From assembly GCA_028873695.1 (NCBI GenBank), contig JAPPNU010000015.1, positions 40,584 through 104,583 of the forward strand: a stretch of DNA of 64,000 bases, in the 5' to 3' direction. The notes under the pieces are model-generated. The model worked only from the letters and a program-made list of their open reading frames with translations, had not been told where the DNA came from and did not search any database. This document shows, one piece after another, positions 1-8,814 of the stretch (its first letter is position 1; every line of letters begins with the position of its first letter). The translations under genes and the position numbers were made by a program. The stretch is from Gemmatimonadota bacterium (GTDB lineage: Bacteria; Latescibacterota; UBA2968; GCA-2709665).

Positions 1-3
1 AAG

Positions 4-234
4 TTATCGTGGGTCGTTATCCCAAAGGTGGATAGGCTGTGCATTAGATTTCTCGACTTCGTCTTCCGAGGCTTGTCGATATGAAATTTCCTGGTCATCC
101 AGAATCGACAATGCCTGAACGGGCACGACGTATACGCCATCCGGCAAGCTGGTCACCGTCGCATGGGTCGCCAGTGCGTAATAACCCTCAACCTGATGTT
201 TGCGACTATTAAACTTGACATACACGGTATTCAT
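4..234 (-). CDS. Small hypothetical protein overlapping proS
   Basis: I do not recognise this 76-residue acidic protein. Its ATG lies inside the last codons of proS: the bases ATGA are shared by its start and the proS stop, so translation is probably coupled to the tRNA synthetase. The ORF is complete, with its stop at the left edge of the window. It has no cysteine pair, signal peptide or membrane segment. The N-terminus (MNTVYVKFNSRK) looks like a beta strand and the C-terminus is acidic. The four-base overlap is the main reason to call it real; function is unknown. Confidence 0.6.
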   Translation of the reverse strand: MNTVYVKFNSRKHQVEGYYALATHATVTSLPDGVYVVPVQALSILDDQEISYRQASEDEVEKSNAQPIHLWDNDPR

Positions 235-1961
235 GCCTTTCCTTTGCGCACGATTTCTTTCACGTACCCAACCAGCGTGTCGATCGCGACGTCATTTCTT
301 TCCTCCTCGTTTCTCATTTTCACTTCCACCTCCCCCTTCGCCAGCCCCCGGGAACCCACCGTAATCCGGATTGGGATGCCGATCAGGTCCGCATCGTTGA
401 ATTTTACGCCCGCCCGCTCGTTGCGGTCATCCAGCAGCACTTCTATCCCGTCGGCTTCCAGGTCCCGGCAGATACGCTGTGCCGCCTCCAACTCTCCTTT
501 AGGCCGATTTCCGGAGAGCACCACGATATGCACGTGGAACGGCGCAACCGAAATCGGCCAGACGATGCCCTGATCGTCGTGGTGTTCCTCGATCACGCAG
601 GCCAGGAGCCGCCCGACGCCGATCCCGTAGGAACCCATCACCAGCGGACGCGCTTTGCCGCTTTCATCCAGGAAGTTCGCGCCCAGTTTCTCACTATACC
701 TCGTGCCCAGCTTGAAGATATTCCCCACCTCGACCCCGCGCGCCGACCGCAGCGGGGCGCCGCACGAAGCACATGGCATCCCGGCTTCCACCGCCACCAG
801 ATCGGCGACCAGGTCCGCTTTGAAATCCCTGCCCACGTTCACGTTCATGCAGTGATGGTCCACCCTGTTCGCACCGGACACCAGGTTACCGGATGCCGCC
901 ACCAGGTCATCCACCACAATCAACGCATCCGCGGCGATGCCGATGGGGGATCCGTATCCGGGCTCGGCCCCGATCGCCCGGATTTCCTCCTCCGTCGCCG
1001 GCCGCATGTCCACGGCCCCTGCAGCGTTGGCCAACTTCGTCTCACTCAGTTCGTGGTCTCCCCGTACCAGCGCGAAGATGAACCGCTCTTCTCCCTGTAC
1101 GGACCCTGTCATGAACACCGCTTTGGCCGTCCGACTCGCGGGGACGTCCAGGAACCGCGCCAGATCTTCAATGGTCGTGCACCCCGGCGTTGACACTTCC
1201 CGGAGCGGCTGCGGCGCTTCCGCGACCGCCGCCTCCCTTTCGTATACGGCAATCTGCCGGTTCGCACGGTATCCGCATCCATCGCAAATCAGCAGCGTGT
1301 CCTCACCCACGGGGTTCAGATACATGAATTCGTGCGCCCCGGTCCCGCCCATCATGCCGGTGTCGCTCTCCACCGAAACCACCTGGTCCGCCAGGCCAAC
1401 CCGGCGGAAGATATTCTCATAGGCCCGGTACATATCCTGATAGACCGAATCCAGGCCGGATTCGTCCAGGTCGAAACTGTACGCGTCCTTCATGGTGAAT
1501 TCCCTAACGCGTATCAGACCGCCCCGGCTCCGGGGCTCGTCGCGGAATTTCGTTTGAATCTGGTAAACGCACATCGGCAGTTGCCGATAGCTTCTGATCA
1601 AATGCCGCGCCAGATCCGTGACCGCCTCTTCGTGGGTCATGGCCAGGCACATGTCCCGCTCCGATCGGTCCCGCATCCGGAGCATTTCCGGACCCACCTC
1701 ATTCCACCGTCCGCTTTCCCGCCACAGTTCAGCCGGCTGTACGATGGGCATCAGCAGTTCCACGCAGTCGATTGCCGCCATCTCCTCCCTAAAGATCGCC
1801 TCGATCTTTCGCGCCACCCGGAGTCCGAGCGGCAGCGCGCTGAAAATGCCAGCGGCCAGCGGCCGGATCAGCCCGGCCCGCAGGGCAAGCTGGTGGCTGG
1901 TCAGTTCCGCGTCGGCCGGCGCCTCGCGAAGCGTCTGTGTAAAGAGGCTGCTATACCGCAT
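231..1961 (-). CDS. proS: Prolyl-tRNA synthetase, bacterial type
   Basis: Class II aminoacyl-tRNA synthetase that charges tRNA-Pro with proline in the cytoplasm. At 576 residues it has the length of the bacterial-type enzyme, which carries an editing (INS) domain between motifs 2 and 3. Visible landmarks are the N-terminal THEEAVTDL region, motif 2 near residues 140-165 (TKFRDEPRSRGG and VREFTMKDAYSF), the inserted domain around 220-400, motif 3 (GSYGIGVGRL, about residue 445) and a C-terminal anticodon-binding domain. The ATG at 1961 is preferred over the in-frame ATG 15 bases upstream because AAGGAG lies just before it. It heads a minus-strand pair with the small gene at 4-234. Confidence 0.96.
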   Translation of the reverse strand: MRYSSLFTQTLREAPADAELTSHQLALRAGLIRPLAAGIFSALPLGLRVARKIEAIFREEMAAIDCVELLMPIVQPAELWRESGRWNEVGPEMLRMRDRSERDMCLAMTHEEAVTDLARHLIRSYRQLPMCVYQIQTKFRDEPRSRGGLIRVREFTMKDAYSFDLDESGLDSVYQDMYRAYENIFRRVGLADQVVSVESDTGMMGGTGAHEFMYLNPVGEDTLLICDGCGYRANRQIAVYEREAAVAEAPQPLREVSTPGCTTIEDLARFLDVPASRTAKAVFMTGSVQGEERFIFALVRGDHELSETKLANAAGAVDMRPATEEEIRAIGAEPGYGSPIGIAADALIVVDDLVAASGNLVSGANRVDHHCMNVNVGRDFKADLVADLVAVEAGMPCASCGAPLRSARGVEVGNIFKLGTRYSEKLGANFLDESGKARPLVMGSYGIGVGRLLACVIEEHHDDQGIVWPISVAPFHVHIVVLSGNRPKGELEAAQRICRDLEADGIEVLLDDRNERAGVKFNDADLIGIPIRITVGSRGLAKGEVEVKMRNEEERNDVAIDTLVGYVKEIVRKGKA

Positions 1962-2015
1962 CGAGACTCCTTTCAATGTCTACCAATCCCCATGGCTCGC
2001 GTCCGCGTCGGCATT

Positions 2016-2765
2016 CTAGAAGCTGAAAAGCTTCAAAGCGGTGCGGCCCATGATCCATTCAAGTTCGCTTTCGGACAGAAACGTCCAGCGGCGGGGCATC
2101 CTGACCGCCATCTCGCAGGTTTCATGAAGACTCACGGGCGGGAAATCGCTCCCCCACATCATCCGCTCGGCGCCGAACCGCTCCAACGCCCTTTCGATAA
2201 ACGGCGTCGCCTCATCGTAGGGATAGCCCTTCCCGAATGCATAGAATCCCGACAGCATGAAGACGGTGTTTTCGTAGCTCGCGTATCCCATCAGGCGCTC
2301 GTATGACGGCTCGTCCGGGGTCTTCTCCACGTCCGGGAACCATCCCATATGTTCGATGCGAAACGTGGCGTTCGGGTATCTCCGGATCCGCTCCTCGGTC
2401 CCCGGACGAAGCATCCCGGCCTTACCTCCGCTCAGACTGGCCATGATCCCGAGTTCGCCGACGGCCTCCCAGACCGCCTCGTTGTCTACAGAGGCCGGAA
2501 TCCGCAGTCCCGCGAGGCCGAACTCGGCCACTTCGCGCCGGATCCGGTCGCCTGCATCCGCGGCGTCATAGTCCACCGCGCCCAGAGACGCGAATCGGCC
2601 CGGATAGCGGTCCATACAGTCTTTCAAATAGGCGTTATCGTGACATCCGCCGTACTGTACCAGCAGGGCCTTGTCGATTCCGGCTGACTCCATCTGCGCC
2701 AGAAGCACTTCAACAGCGACGTATTTGGTCAAACCCACGTGGACGTGGCCGTCTACAATGGTCAT
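2016..2765 (-). CDS. Amidohydrolase-family TIM-barrel metal-dependent hydrolase
   Basis: Member of the amidohydrolase_2 group (PF04909-like), metal-dependent TIM-barrel hydrolases or decarboxylases acting on small molecules. The metal-binding DGHVHVG motif is at residues 5-11, and a late GSDFPP supplies the usual catalytic aspartate near residue 208. At 249 residues it is on the short side for the family. The start at 2765 has GGAGGAATGGA just upstream. It lies 54 bases before proS and 65 bases after the MBL hydrolase on the same strand. Substrate cannot be deduced; family confidence is good. Confidence 0.85.
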   Translation of the reverse strand: MTIVDGHVHVGLTKYVAVEVLLAQMESAGIDKALLVQYGGCHDNAYLKDCMDRYPGRFASLGAVDYDAADAGDRIRREVAEFGLAGLRIPASVDNEAVWEAVGELGIMASLSGGKAGMLRPGTEERIRRYPNATFRIEHMGWFPDVEKTPDEPSYERLMGYASYENTVFMLSGFYAFGKGYPYDEATPFIERALERFGAERMMWGSDFPPVSLHETCEMAVRMPRRWTFLSESELEWIMGRTALKLFSF

Positions 2766-2830
2766 TCCATTCCTCCACGGATTGAATTGGATATCCTGTA
2801 ACTGCCGTTGTCTCTGATACGAGGCGTCAA

Positions 2831-3652
2831 TCAGATCTCTACAACCAGCCCGTCTTCGGCCACGAGCACCTCGCCGTCGTATCCGCTCCTGATCTGTTCC
2901 GCCATCTGGTAGGGAGAAGTCCGGTCTCCCGTAATGTCTTCAATCACCAGGTGTTTGATCATAACGCGTTTCACTGCCGCCTTCCGCGCGATATCCGCAA
3001 TATCGGCGGGGGTGATATGCCATGCGCCCCACGGCTGCGTTTCCAGGAATTCCGGCGTCCCGGAACACTCGACGGCGAGCAGGTCCGCGTTTTTACAGAA
3101 TGCCGGAAAGTCATCATCCGGGGTACCGTCTCCCGTGATGATGACCCGACGATCGCCCGCATCCACGCGATAGGCCAGGGTCGGAATATTACCGTGGTCC
3201 GTAAACACGGCGGAAATCCGGTAGTCGTCCCGCTCCAGAAAACAGTGATTCCCGTCCACTTCGATCACCTCGGGATCGAGCGGCCGGACGTCCTTTCCGT
3301 GACTCATCCGGCTGCCGATGTCCTGCTGAAAGGGCGGCCTGATGACCCTCTCCACGAAATCCCGCGTGCCTTCCGGTCCATAGATCTCAAGTCGACGATG
3401 CCGCACCTTGACCCATCCCACGAAAACCAGATAGGGCACGTCCACGATATGATCGAAGTGCAGATGCGTCAGAAACAACCGGTCCACCGCTTCGCACCCC
3501 ACACCGGCGCGCGCCAGGTTCGTACTGGCGCTGCGCCCGCAGTCGAACATCAACACCTCGTCTCCGATCATGAGCATCTGCGCCGGACCGCCGCGAACCG
3601 GGTTGTCCCGGACGGCGCCGCTGCCCAGCATCACGAATGTCATTCCTGCCAT
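2831..3652 (-). CDS. MBL-fold metallo-hydrolase, RNase Z-like
   Basis: Metallo-beta-lactamase fold hydrolase of 273 residues. The zinc-binding motif THLHFDHI (HxHxDH) is near residues 61-68. Further ligands are probably supplied by FTDHGNIP, VIITGDGTPD and the C-terminal MIKHLVIE. The early strand FVMLGSGAV and overall order resemble RNase Z and arylsulfatase-like MBL proteins. It lacks an obvious exosite arm, so I do not call it tRNase Z. AAGGA six bases before the ATG supports the start at 3652. It sits in the minus-strand run between the glycosyltransferase and the amidohydrolase; substrate unknown. Confidence 0.85.
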   Translation of the reverse strand: MAGMTFVMLGSGAVRDNPVRGGPAQMLMIGDEVLMFDCGRSASTNLARAGVGCEAVDRLFLTHLHFDHIVDVPYLVFVGWVKVRHRRLEIYGPEGTRDFVERVIRPPFQQDIGSRMSHGKDVRPLDPEVIEVDGNHCFLERDDYRISAVFTDHGNIPTLAYRVDAGDRRVIITGDGTPDDDFPAFCKNADLLAVECSGTPEFLETQPWGAWHITPADIADIARKAAVKRVMIKHLVIEDITGDRTSPYQMAEQIRSGYDGEVLVAEDGLVVEI

Positions 3653-3701
3653 TGCCGATCCTTCTCAATATCGAACAGTCGCATCGATCGGTCCGGCGAA
3701 T

Positions 3702-3779
3702 GCGCGGCGAACTGCCAGTTCGCGTTACCCGATCAAGCGTTCGCGCGGCGAACTGCCGGTTCGCGTTACCCGATCAAGC
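3702..3779. repeat. Two-unit 41-base tandem repeat with internal hairpins
   Basis: Two copies of a 37-base unit (3702-3738 and 3743-3779) are separated by four bases and differ at one position. Each unit contains a small hairpin: GCGAACT-GCC-AGTTCGC in the first and a shortened GCGAAC-GTTCGC version in the second. It fills the 141-base gap between the glycosyltransferase and MBL genes. It could be a bookend of a REP-like element or a transcript-stability hairpin. Confidence 0.85.
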
Positions 3780-3793
3780 TCCCGGCAATCATT

Positions 3794-4870
3794 CTAAACT
3801 GACCTTTTGGACGCATATTTATATGCCTCGAGCGTCTTTTCGGCGATCGGCTCCCACGACAACGCCTTTGCCCGCTGAAACGCGCTTTCCGAGCAGGCCG
3901 ACATGTCGCGCTCGCGGATTTCATCCATCGCCCGCGCCAGGCCCTCTCCGTCCCTTGCATCGTATACGATTCCTGAGTATTCGTCCAACAGTTCCGGGAG
4001 ACACCCGATGCCGGGCGCGATCACCGGCCGCGCGAAAGACATCGCCGTTATCGCCGATCCGGAAGTCAGCATATCCACGAAAGGCAGCACCATCACGTCC
4101 GCCGCGTTGAAGAAAAGCTGGAGCTCCTCGTCGGGGAAGAATTCGGCTGTACGCGTCAGGATCCTCGGATCTCCGGCGTGCGCCCGGGCGATCACCTCGG
4201 CGCTGTATTCGCTGTTCGACTTGGCGGCGAGGAGCAGTCTCAGATGTTCGCCGGGCAGCCGGGAAAAAACCTCGAGCAGCTTCTCGACGCCCTTGTAGCG
4301 TTTCACGTTTCCGAAAAACAGGTACACGAATCCGTCTGGTGCAATCCCCAGTTGTCTCCTCGCCTCGATTCGCGACACCTTGTTCTCGTACGCGTCGATG
4401 AAATGGCCATGGGGTATTGTAAAGATGCCGTGTGTCCGGTGAAAGTGATTCAATACCTGTGCGCGTCCGTACTCGCAATGCACGATCAGGGCCGTTGCAA
4501 GCCGGGTTATCGCGAGGCGCGCAAGGCGGTCCAGGCCCGGATGCGGACGTTCGTGAGGATACAGGTTGTGGACGGTCCACACAATCCGGTAACCCAGGAA
4601 CCGGGCCCGGGTCAGATGGCCGATGAGCTCTGCGCACTTTTCGACGCTCTCGCCGGCATCGTCCGTGTTGTACATGTATGAGGGCCAGTTCAGGTGCAAA
4701 ACGTCCACGCGATCCCGGTTTTCCATCAACCACGATTCGCTCAGGTCCTCGTCGTATCCGGCTTCCAGATCCACCCCGATCCCGCCCATCGCCCGGGCGA
4801 GCAAGGGGCCGTACGGGTTGTTATTTTCGAACCCGAGCCCCGCCCTGCCCCAGTAAAACACCGCGCGCAT
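3794..4870 (-). CDS. GT-B family glycosyltransferase (GT4/group 1 type)
   Basis: Cytoplasmic or membrane-associated glycosyltransferase of 358 residues that would transfer a sugar from a nucleotide donor. The C-terminal Rossmann half shows the group 1 pattern: FFGNVKRYKGVEKLLEVF near 175-192, then a stretch around 260-290 with DVMVLPFVDMLTSGSA and PVIAPGIGCLPELL, where the donor site lies. The usual second glutamate of the E-x7-E signature is not clear, and a TSGSA segment takes its place. GGAG six bases before the ATG supports the start. It follows the CocE gene by 64 bases. Acceptor unknown; a single isolated gene does not identify a polysaccharide locus. Confidence 0.88.
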   Translation of the reverse strand: MRAVFYWGRAGLGFENNNPYGPLLARAMGGIGVDLEAGYDEDLSESWLMENRDRVDVLHLNWPSYMYNTDDAGESVEKCAELIGHLTRARFLGYRIVWTVHNLYPHERPHPGLDRLARLAITRLATALIVHCEYGRAQVLNHFHRTHGIFTIPHGHFIDAYENKVSRIEARRQLGIAPDGFVYLFFGNVKRYKGVEKLLEVFSRLPGEHLRLLLAAKSNSEYSAEVIARAHAGDPRILTRTAEFFPDEELQLFFNAADVMVLPFVDMLTSGSAITAMSFARPVIAPGIGCLPELLDEYSGIVYDARDGEGLARAMDEIRERDMSACSESAFQRAKALSWEPIAEKTLEAYKYASKRSV

Positions 4871-4934
4871 ACGCGTCTCCGTGTGAGCCGAATCTCGTCA
4901 CTGCCAGCGCTGCAGGGAGCCGGACGCCACTCCC

Positions 4935-6893
4935 CTATAACAACACTCTGTTGACGGTCCTGCTCCATTGCTTTTGAAAGTACAGGTCCCCGTTCAAGTA
5001 TACGTTCAGTCCCAGGTTCATCACAAAACAATCGCCGTTGCTCGTTAGCGATCCGGTCGCTTCGGACCGCACCTCGCACCCCGGCCACGCGACCGTCGCC
5101 ACCTTTTTGGAACGGGTCCAGGCCTCCCCCGGCGTTCGGTTGGACACCCCCATCTCGCCTTCGCCGCCGAGCAGAACCAGGCGGTACCGGTCTTCCAGCA
5201 CGTCGTGAACCACCTGCCAGGGCGCGTCGCCGGACCCGGTTGACCTCGGCGCGTGCGGCGAAGGTCGATACTCGAAGCCGGGAGCGCTTCCACCGTTCCA
5301 TATCGGCAACTCGATTTTCGACGGGAATTCCGGTCCCCAGTGAACCGTGATCCGGCCCGACCGCGGCGTGGGCCATACGTTTGGGAAGTCCGATCCGTTG
5401 ATGCTGATCCCGATCCGGTTTCCCTTCGTGAATCTCCACGCCGTTGCTTCCATATGAAACGCGACCCGGGAGACTTCGCCGGCAACCATGGGAACCGCCC
5501 GGTCCATCCCCTCCCGCCGTGTCGCATTCAATATTCCCTTTGTCACGAGTACGCTTGTCCCATCCGGCGAAATCTCCAATAGCCGGACGGCCACGGGTAC
5601 CACCTCGACGTCGGAACTGATGTACAGGCTGAACGTTGGCGTTCCCAGGATCGAAACCGGATCCGCAAGAGGTGGCGAAATGAAATTGACCGCCCGAGCC
5701 GAATCCTCCCGCTGGTCTCCCGGCAGCGTGAAGGGCGTCCCCCCGTCCCACAACCCGCCGTGCCGGCATGCCGCCGGCAGATAGGCTGTTGAAGCCGCCC
5801 CCGCTTCCTCCGCCGGGCCGTCCGCCAGGTTTTCGTTGTGAAGATAGAACGTCTCCGGCGCCGGCCGGGGAAGAGCTTCCGCCGCTCGCCATCCGCCGGC
5901 TATCGTGCTGCGGTCCGTCACCGGTTCTTCATATTCCCGCCGGTATATCTGCACCGGGGGTTCTTCCGGAACGCCGTTGTCCATTTCCTTCAGCCAACAG
6001 TCCCACCAGCGCAGCAACTCGTAAAAGACGTCGATCCGGGGTCCGCAGTGCGACTGGTCTCCGTACGAATGCGACCATGGTCCCATCAGCAGGCGCCTGG
6101 GCGATTGCAGCGCCCGGTACACCCGAAGCGGCGGCGTGGGGTACCCGTCGTGCCAGCCGCCAATCAACAGGGCCGCCGCGCCAATTCGATCGTAATGCCC
6201 CGAAATGGATCCCACTGCCCAATAGTCATCCTCCACCTGATGGGAAATCCACTTCAGCAGATAGGGCTCGCTCTCCTCGAGCCGCTGCCGCCACAGTTCG
6301 CTCCACCCCTCGCCCACGGCTTCGCCGAACGGGGGCAGCCCGTTTCGGGCGACCATATTCAGGCCGTAGGTCAGCATGTCATAAAAGCCGCGGAGACAAC
6401 CGCCCTTGTAGTGACAGTCGTCCGTATACCTTCGGTCCGTAAAATAGGCCGGCGCGATCGCCTTCAGCGCGGGCGGCGCCATGGCCGCAACCTGAAGGGT
6501 GGTAAAACCGCTGTAGGATGTGCCCAGCATCCCCACGCGGCCGTTGCACCACGGCTGGTCGGCCAGCCATGCGATGGCGTCGTATCCGTCGCGCGTTTCC
6601 TCCGCCATATACTCGTCTTTGCTCACCCCTTCCGAGTTTCCCGTCCCCCGCGCGTTCAAATAGACGAATGCATACCCCCGCTCGGCGAAATACCGGGCAA
6701 TCGGCGACGTGGACCCGTCCGATCCCCCACGGTAAGGGTCGTACCACACCAGCGCGGGAATCGATTCATCGGCCAGCGGCCGGGATATCGTCGCCCCCAG
6801 AGAGATCCCGTCACGCGTCGGGATGCGATATCGATTGCTCGTTTCGAACCCGAACTCAGCCGCGGAACAGACTTGCCTCTTCGAGACGTCCAC
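4935..6893 (-). CDS. CocE/NonD-type alpha/beta hydrolase (X-Pro dipeptidyl-peptidase S15 family)
   Basis: Serine hydrolase of 652 residues with the CocE architecture: an N-terminal alpha/beta-hydrolase domain, helical cap and C-terminal jelly-roll beta domain. The nucleophile motif GTSYSG is at residues 124-129 (Ser126), preceded by YDPYRGG and NARGTGNSEG typical of the family. The C-terminal half (ISPPLADPVSILGTPT, then RITVHWGPEFPSKIELP) matches the PepX_C domain. Members hydrolyse esters or acyl-peptide bonds; substrate here is unknown. Translation starts at GTG 6893 with GAGGA eight bases upstream. No signal peptide is visible. It is divergent from the UbiD-family gene. Confidence 0.92.
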   Translation of the reverse strand: MDVSKRQVCSAAEFGFETSNRYRIPTRDGISLGATISRPLADESIPALVWYDPYRGGSDGSTSPIARYFAERGYAFVYLNARGTGNSEGVSKDEYMAEETRDGYDAIAWLADQPWCNGRVGMLGTSYSGFTTLQVAAMAPPALKAIAPAYFTDRRYTDDCHYKGGCLRGFYDMLTYGLNMVARNGLPPFGEAVGEGWSELWRQRLEESEPYLLKWISHQVEDDYWAVGSISGHYDRIGAAALLIGGWHDGYPTPPLRVYRALQSPRRLLMGPWSHSYGDQSHCGPRIDVFYELLRWWDCWLKEMDNGVPEEPPVQIYRREYEEPVTDRSTIAGGWRAAEALPRPAPETFYLHNENLADGPAEEAGAASTAYLPAACRHGGLWDGGTPFTLPGDQREDSARAVNFISPPLADPVSILGTPTFSLYISSDVEVVPVAVRLLEISPDGTSVLVTKGILNATRREGMDRAVPMVAGEVSRVAFHMEATAWRFTKGNRIGISINGSDFPNVWPTPRSGRITVHWGPEFPSKIELPIWNGGSAPGFEYRPSPHAPRSTGSGDAPWQVVHDVLEDRYRLVLLGGEGEMGVSNRTPGEAWTRSKKVATVAWPGCEVRSEATGSLTSNGDCFVMNLGLNVYLNGDLYFQKQWSRTVNRVLL

Positions 6894-6914
6894 CGGTCAT
6901 TCCTCACCTTTGTG

Positions 6915-6943
6915 TTGACAGTGACTTCCGGATTGTTTACCTA
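6915..6943 (+). promoter_or_regulatory. Possible promoter for the UbiD-family gene
   Basis: TTGACA (6915-6920), a 17-base spacer and a weak TACCTA -10 box lie 35 bases before the ATG. The -35 is perfect and the -10 poor, so this is a tentative call. Confidence 0.35.
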
Positions 6944-6977
6944 AGAACAGCGCCAATCTGTCACATTCGGGGAAAAG

Positions 6978-8807
6978 ATGCGTTACAGGAGCATGCTGCA
7001 CTGCGTCCGGGACCTGGAGAAAAACGGCCACCTCATCCGGATCCGTGATGAAGTCGATCCGGACCTGGAAATGGCCGAAATCCACCGCCGCGTGTACCAG
7101 GCCCGAGGGCCGGCCCTCTTCTATGAGAATGTCAGAGGCAGCGCTTTTCCGGCCGTCTCGAACCTGTTCGGCACCCTGGAACGATCCCGCTTTATCTTCC
7201 GCTCCACGCTGAAGTGGGTCAGGCGTCTGATCGAAATCAAGGCCGACCCGCCGACGTACCTCAAGGCGCCCTGGAAGGCCGCGGGCATCGCCAGCATTGC
7301 CCTGAATATCCCGCCCCGAAGGGTCCCGTCCGGTCCCGTCCTCGAAAATACGACGACGATCGCCGGGCTCCCGCAGATCAGGTGCTGGCCGGACGACGGC
7401 GGCGCGTTCATCCTGCTCCCGCAGGTCTACACCGAAGATCCTCTGAATCCCGGTATCCTCAAATCCAACCTCGGGATGTACCGCATTCAAATGTCGGGCA
7501 ACCATTACGAGCCCGACAGAGACGTCGGGCTGCATTACCAGATCCGGCGGGACATCGGCATACACCATACGAATGCCATCGAGAGTGGCGTGCCCCTTCG
7601 GGTTAGCGTTTTCGTCGGAGGGCCGCCCGCGCACACGTTTGCCGCGGTCATGCCCCTTCCCGAAGGCCTGCCCGAAGTCGCTTTCGCGGGAGGGCTGGCC
7701 GGCCGTCGCTTCCGATATGTACTAAAAAACGGCTTCACGATATCCGCCGAAGCCGATTTCTGTATCACGGGGGAAGTCAACCCGGGCGAAACCCTGCCCG
7801 AAGGCCCATTCGGCGATCACCTGGGATATTACAGCCTGGCGCACGAGTTTCCCGTGCTGCGCGTCGATTCCGTCTACCACCGGAAGGACGCCGTCTGGCC
7901 CTTCACCGTTGTCGGCCGCCCTCCCCAGGAAGACACCGCGTTCGGCGAACTCATTCACGAATTGACAGGCCCGATGGTCCCCGTCGAACTTCCCGGCCTC
8001 AAGGCCATCAACGCCGTCGACGCCGCCGGCGTTCACCCCCTGCTCCTGGCCATCGGGAGCGAGCGCTACGTTCCTTATCGGGAACGGCAACCCCAGGAGA
8101 TACTCACCATCGCAAACGCGCTGCTGGGGTTCGGCGCGTGCTCGCTCGCCAAGTATCTGTTGATCGTCGCGGGCGAAGACAATCCGGAACTGGATATTCA
8201 CGATATTGCCGATTTTCTCAGACATCTCCTCGAACGCGTGGACTGGACCCGCGACCTTCACTTTCAGACCCGAACGACCATCGATACCCTGGACTATTCC
8301 GGCACCGGCCTGAACGAAGGTTCCAAGGTTGTGATTGCCGCGGCCGGCGCAAAAAAGAGGGATCTGCCTGTCGAGCTTCCCGGCGATCTGAGTCTGCCCG
8401 GCGATCTGAAGAATCCGAAGGTCGCGCTTCCCGGCATCCTCGCGGTCGAGGCGCCCCCCTTCAATTCTGCCGCGGATGGAGCGTCGGCGGAGCGGCTTAC
8501 CGCCGCCTTGGAATCCGTGGCGGAGGTCCAGGGCTTTCCGTTGATTCTGCTTGTGGACGATGCTGACTTCTCGGCGCGCACGCTGAACAACTTCCTCTGG
8601 GTGACGTTTACCCGGTCCAATCCCTCGCACGATATCTACGGCGCCGGCAGTTTTATCGAAAACAAACACTGGGGCTGTTATGGACCGCTGATCATTGACG
8701 CCCGCCTGAAGCCCCACCACGCGCCGCCTCTGGTGGAAGACCCCCGAATCACGCGGAAAGTCGATCGCCTGGGCGATCGCAACGGCCCCCTGCACGGCAT
8801 TGTCTGA
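6978..8807 (+). CDS. UbiD-family prenylated-FMN-dependent decarboxylase
   Basis: UbiD-like decarboxylase of 609 residues. The family uses prenylated FMN and a divalent metal to decarboxylate aromatic or alpha,beta-unsaturated acids. The signature EGPFGDHLGYY is at residues 275-285, within the prFMN-binding core. The N-terminus (LRDLEKNG-type HLIRIRDEVDP) and C-terminal SNPSHDIYG and DARLKPHHAPPL segments also fit. Length suits non-UbiD members of the family better than E. coli UbiD, so ubiquinone synthesis should not be assumed. No UbiX-like flavin prenyltransferase is in the window. GGGGAAAAG precedes the ATG. Substrate unknown. Confidence 0.93.
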   Translation: MRYRSMLHCVRDLEKNGHLIRIRDEVDPDLEMAEIHRRVYQARGPALFYENVRGSAFPAVSNLFGTLERSRFIFRSTLKWVRRLIEIKADPPTYLKAPWKAAGIASIALNIPPRRVPSGPVLENTTTIAGLPQIRCWPDDGGAFILLPQVYTEDPLNPGILKSNLGMYRIQMSGNHYEPDRDVGLHYQIRRDIGIHHTNAIESGVPLRVSVFVGGPPAHTFAAVMPLPEGLPEVAFAGGLAGRRFRYVLKNGFTISAEADFCITGEVNPGETLPEGPFGDHLGYYSLAHEFPVLRVDSVYHRKDAVWPFTVVGRPPQEDTAFGELIHELTGPMVPVELPGLKAINAVDAAGVHPLLLAIGSERYVPYRERQPQEILTIANALLGFGACSLAKYLLIVAGEDNPELDIHDIADFLRHLLERVDWTRDLHFQTRTTIDTLDYSGTGLNEGSKVVIAAAGAKKRDLPVELPGDLSLPGDLKNPKVALPGILAVEAPPFNSAADGASAERLTAALESVAEVQGFPLILLVDDADFSARTLNNFLWVTFTRSNPSHDIYGAGSFIENKHWGCYGPLIIDARLKPHHAPPLVEDPRITRKVDRLGDRNGPLHGIV

Positions 8808-8814
8808 AGAATAA

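Noticed and set aside
3702..3779. CRISPR-like direct repeat
   Set aside because: Only two units, a four-base gap instead of a spacer, and no cas genes.
4741..5892. 383-codon frame overlapping the CocE gene
   Set aside because: Glycine/arginine-rich shadow of the real CocE frame with no family resemblance.
6978..8807. Assignment as ubiquinone-pathway UbiD
   Set aside because: Length and lack of any ubi genes nearby argue for a general prFMN decarboxylase.
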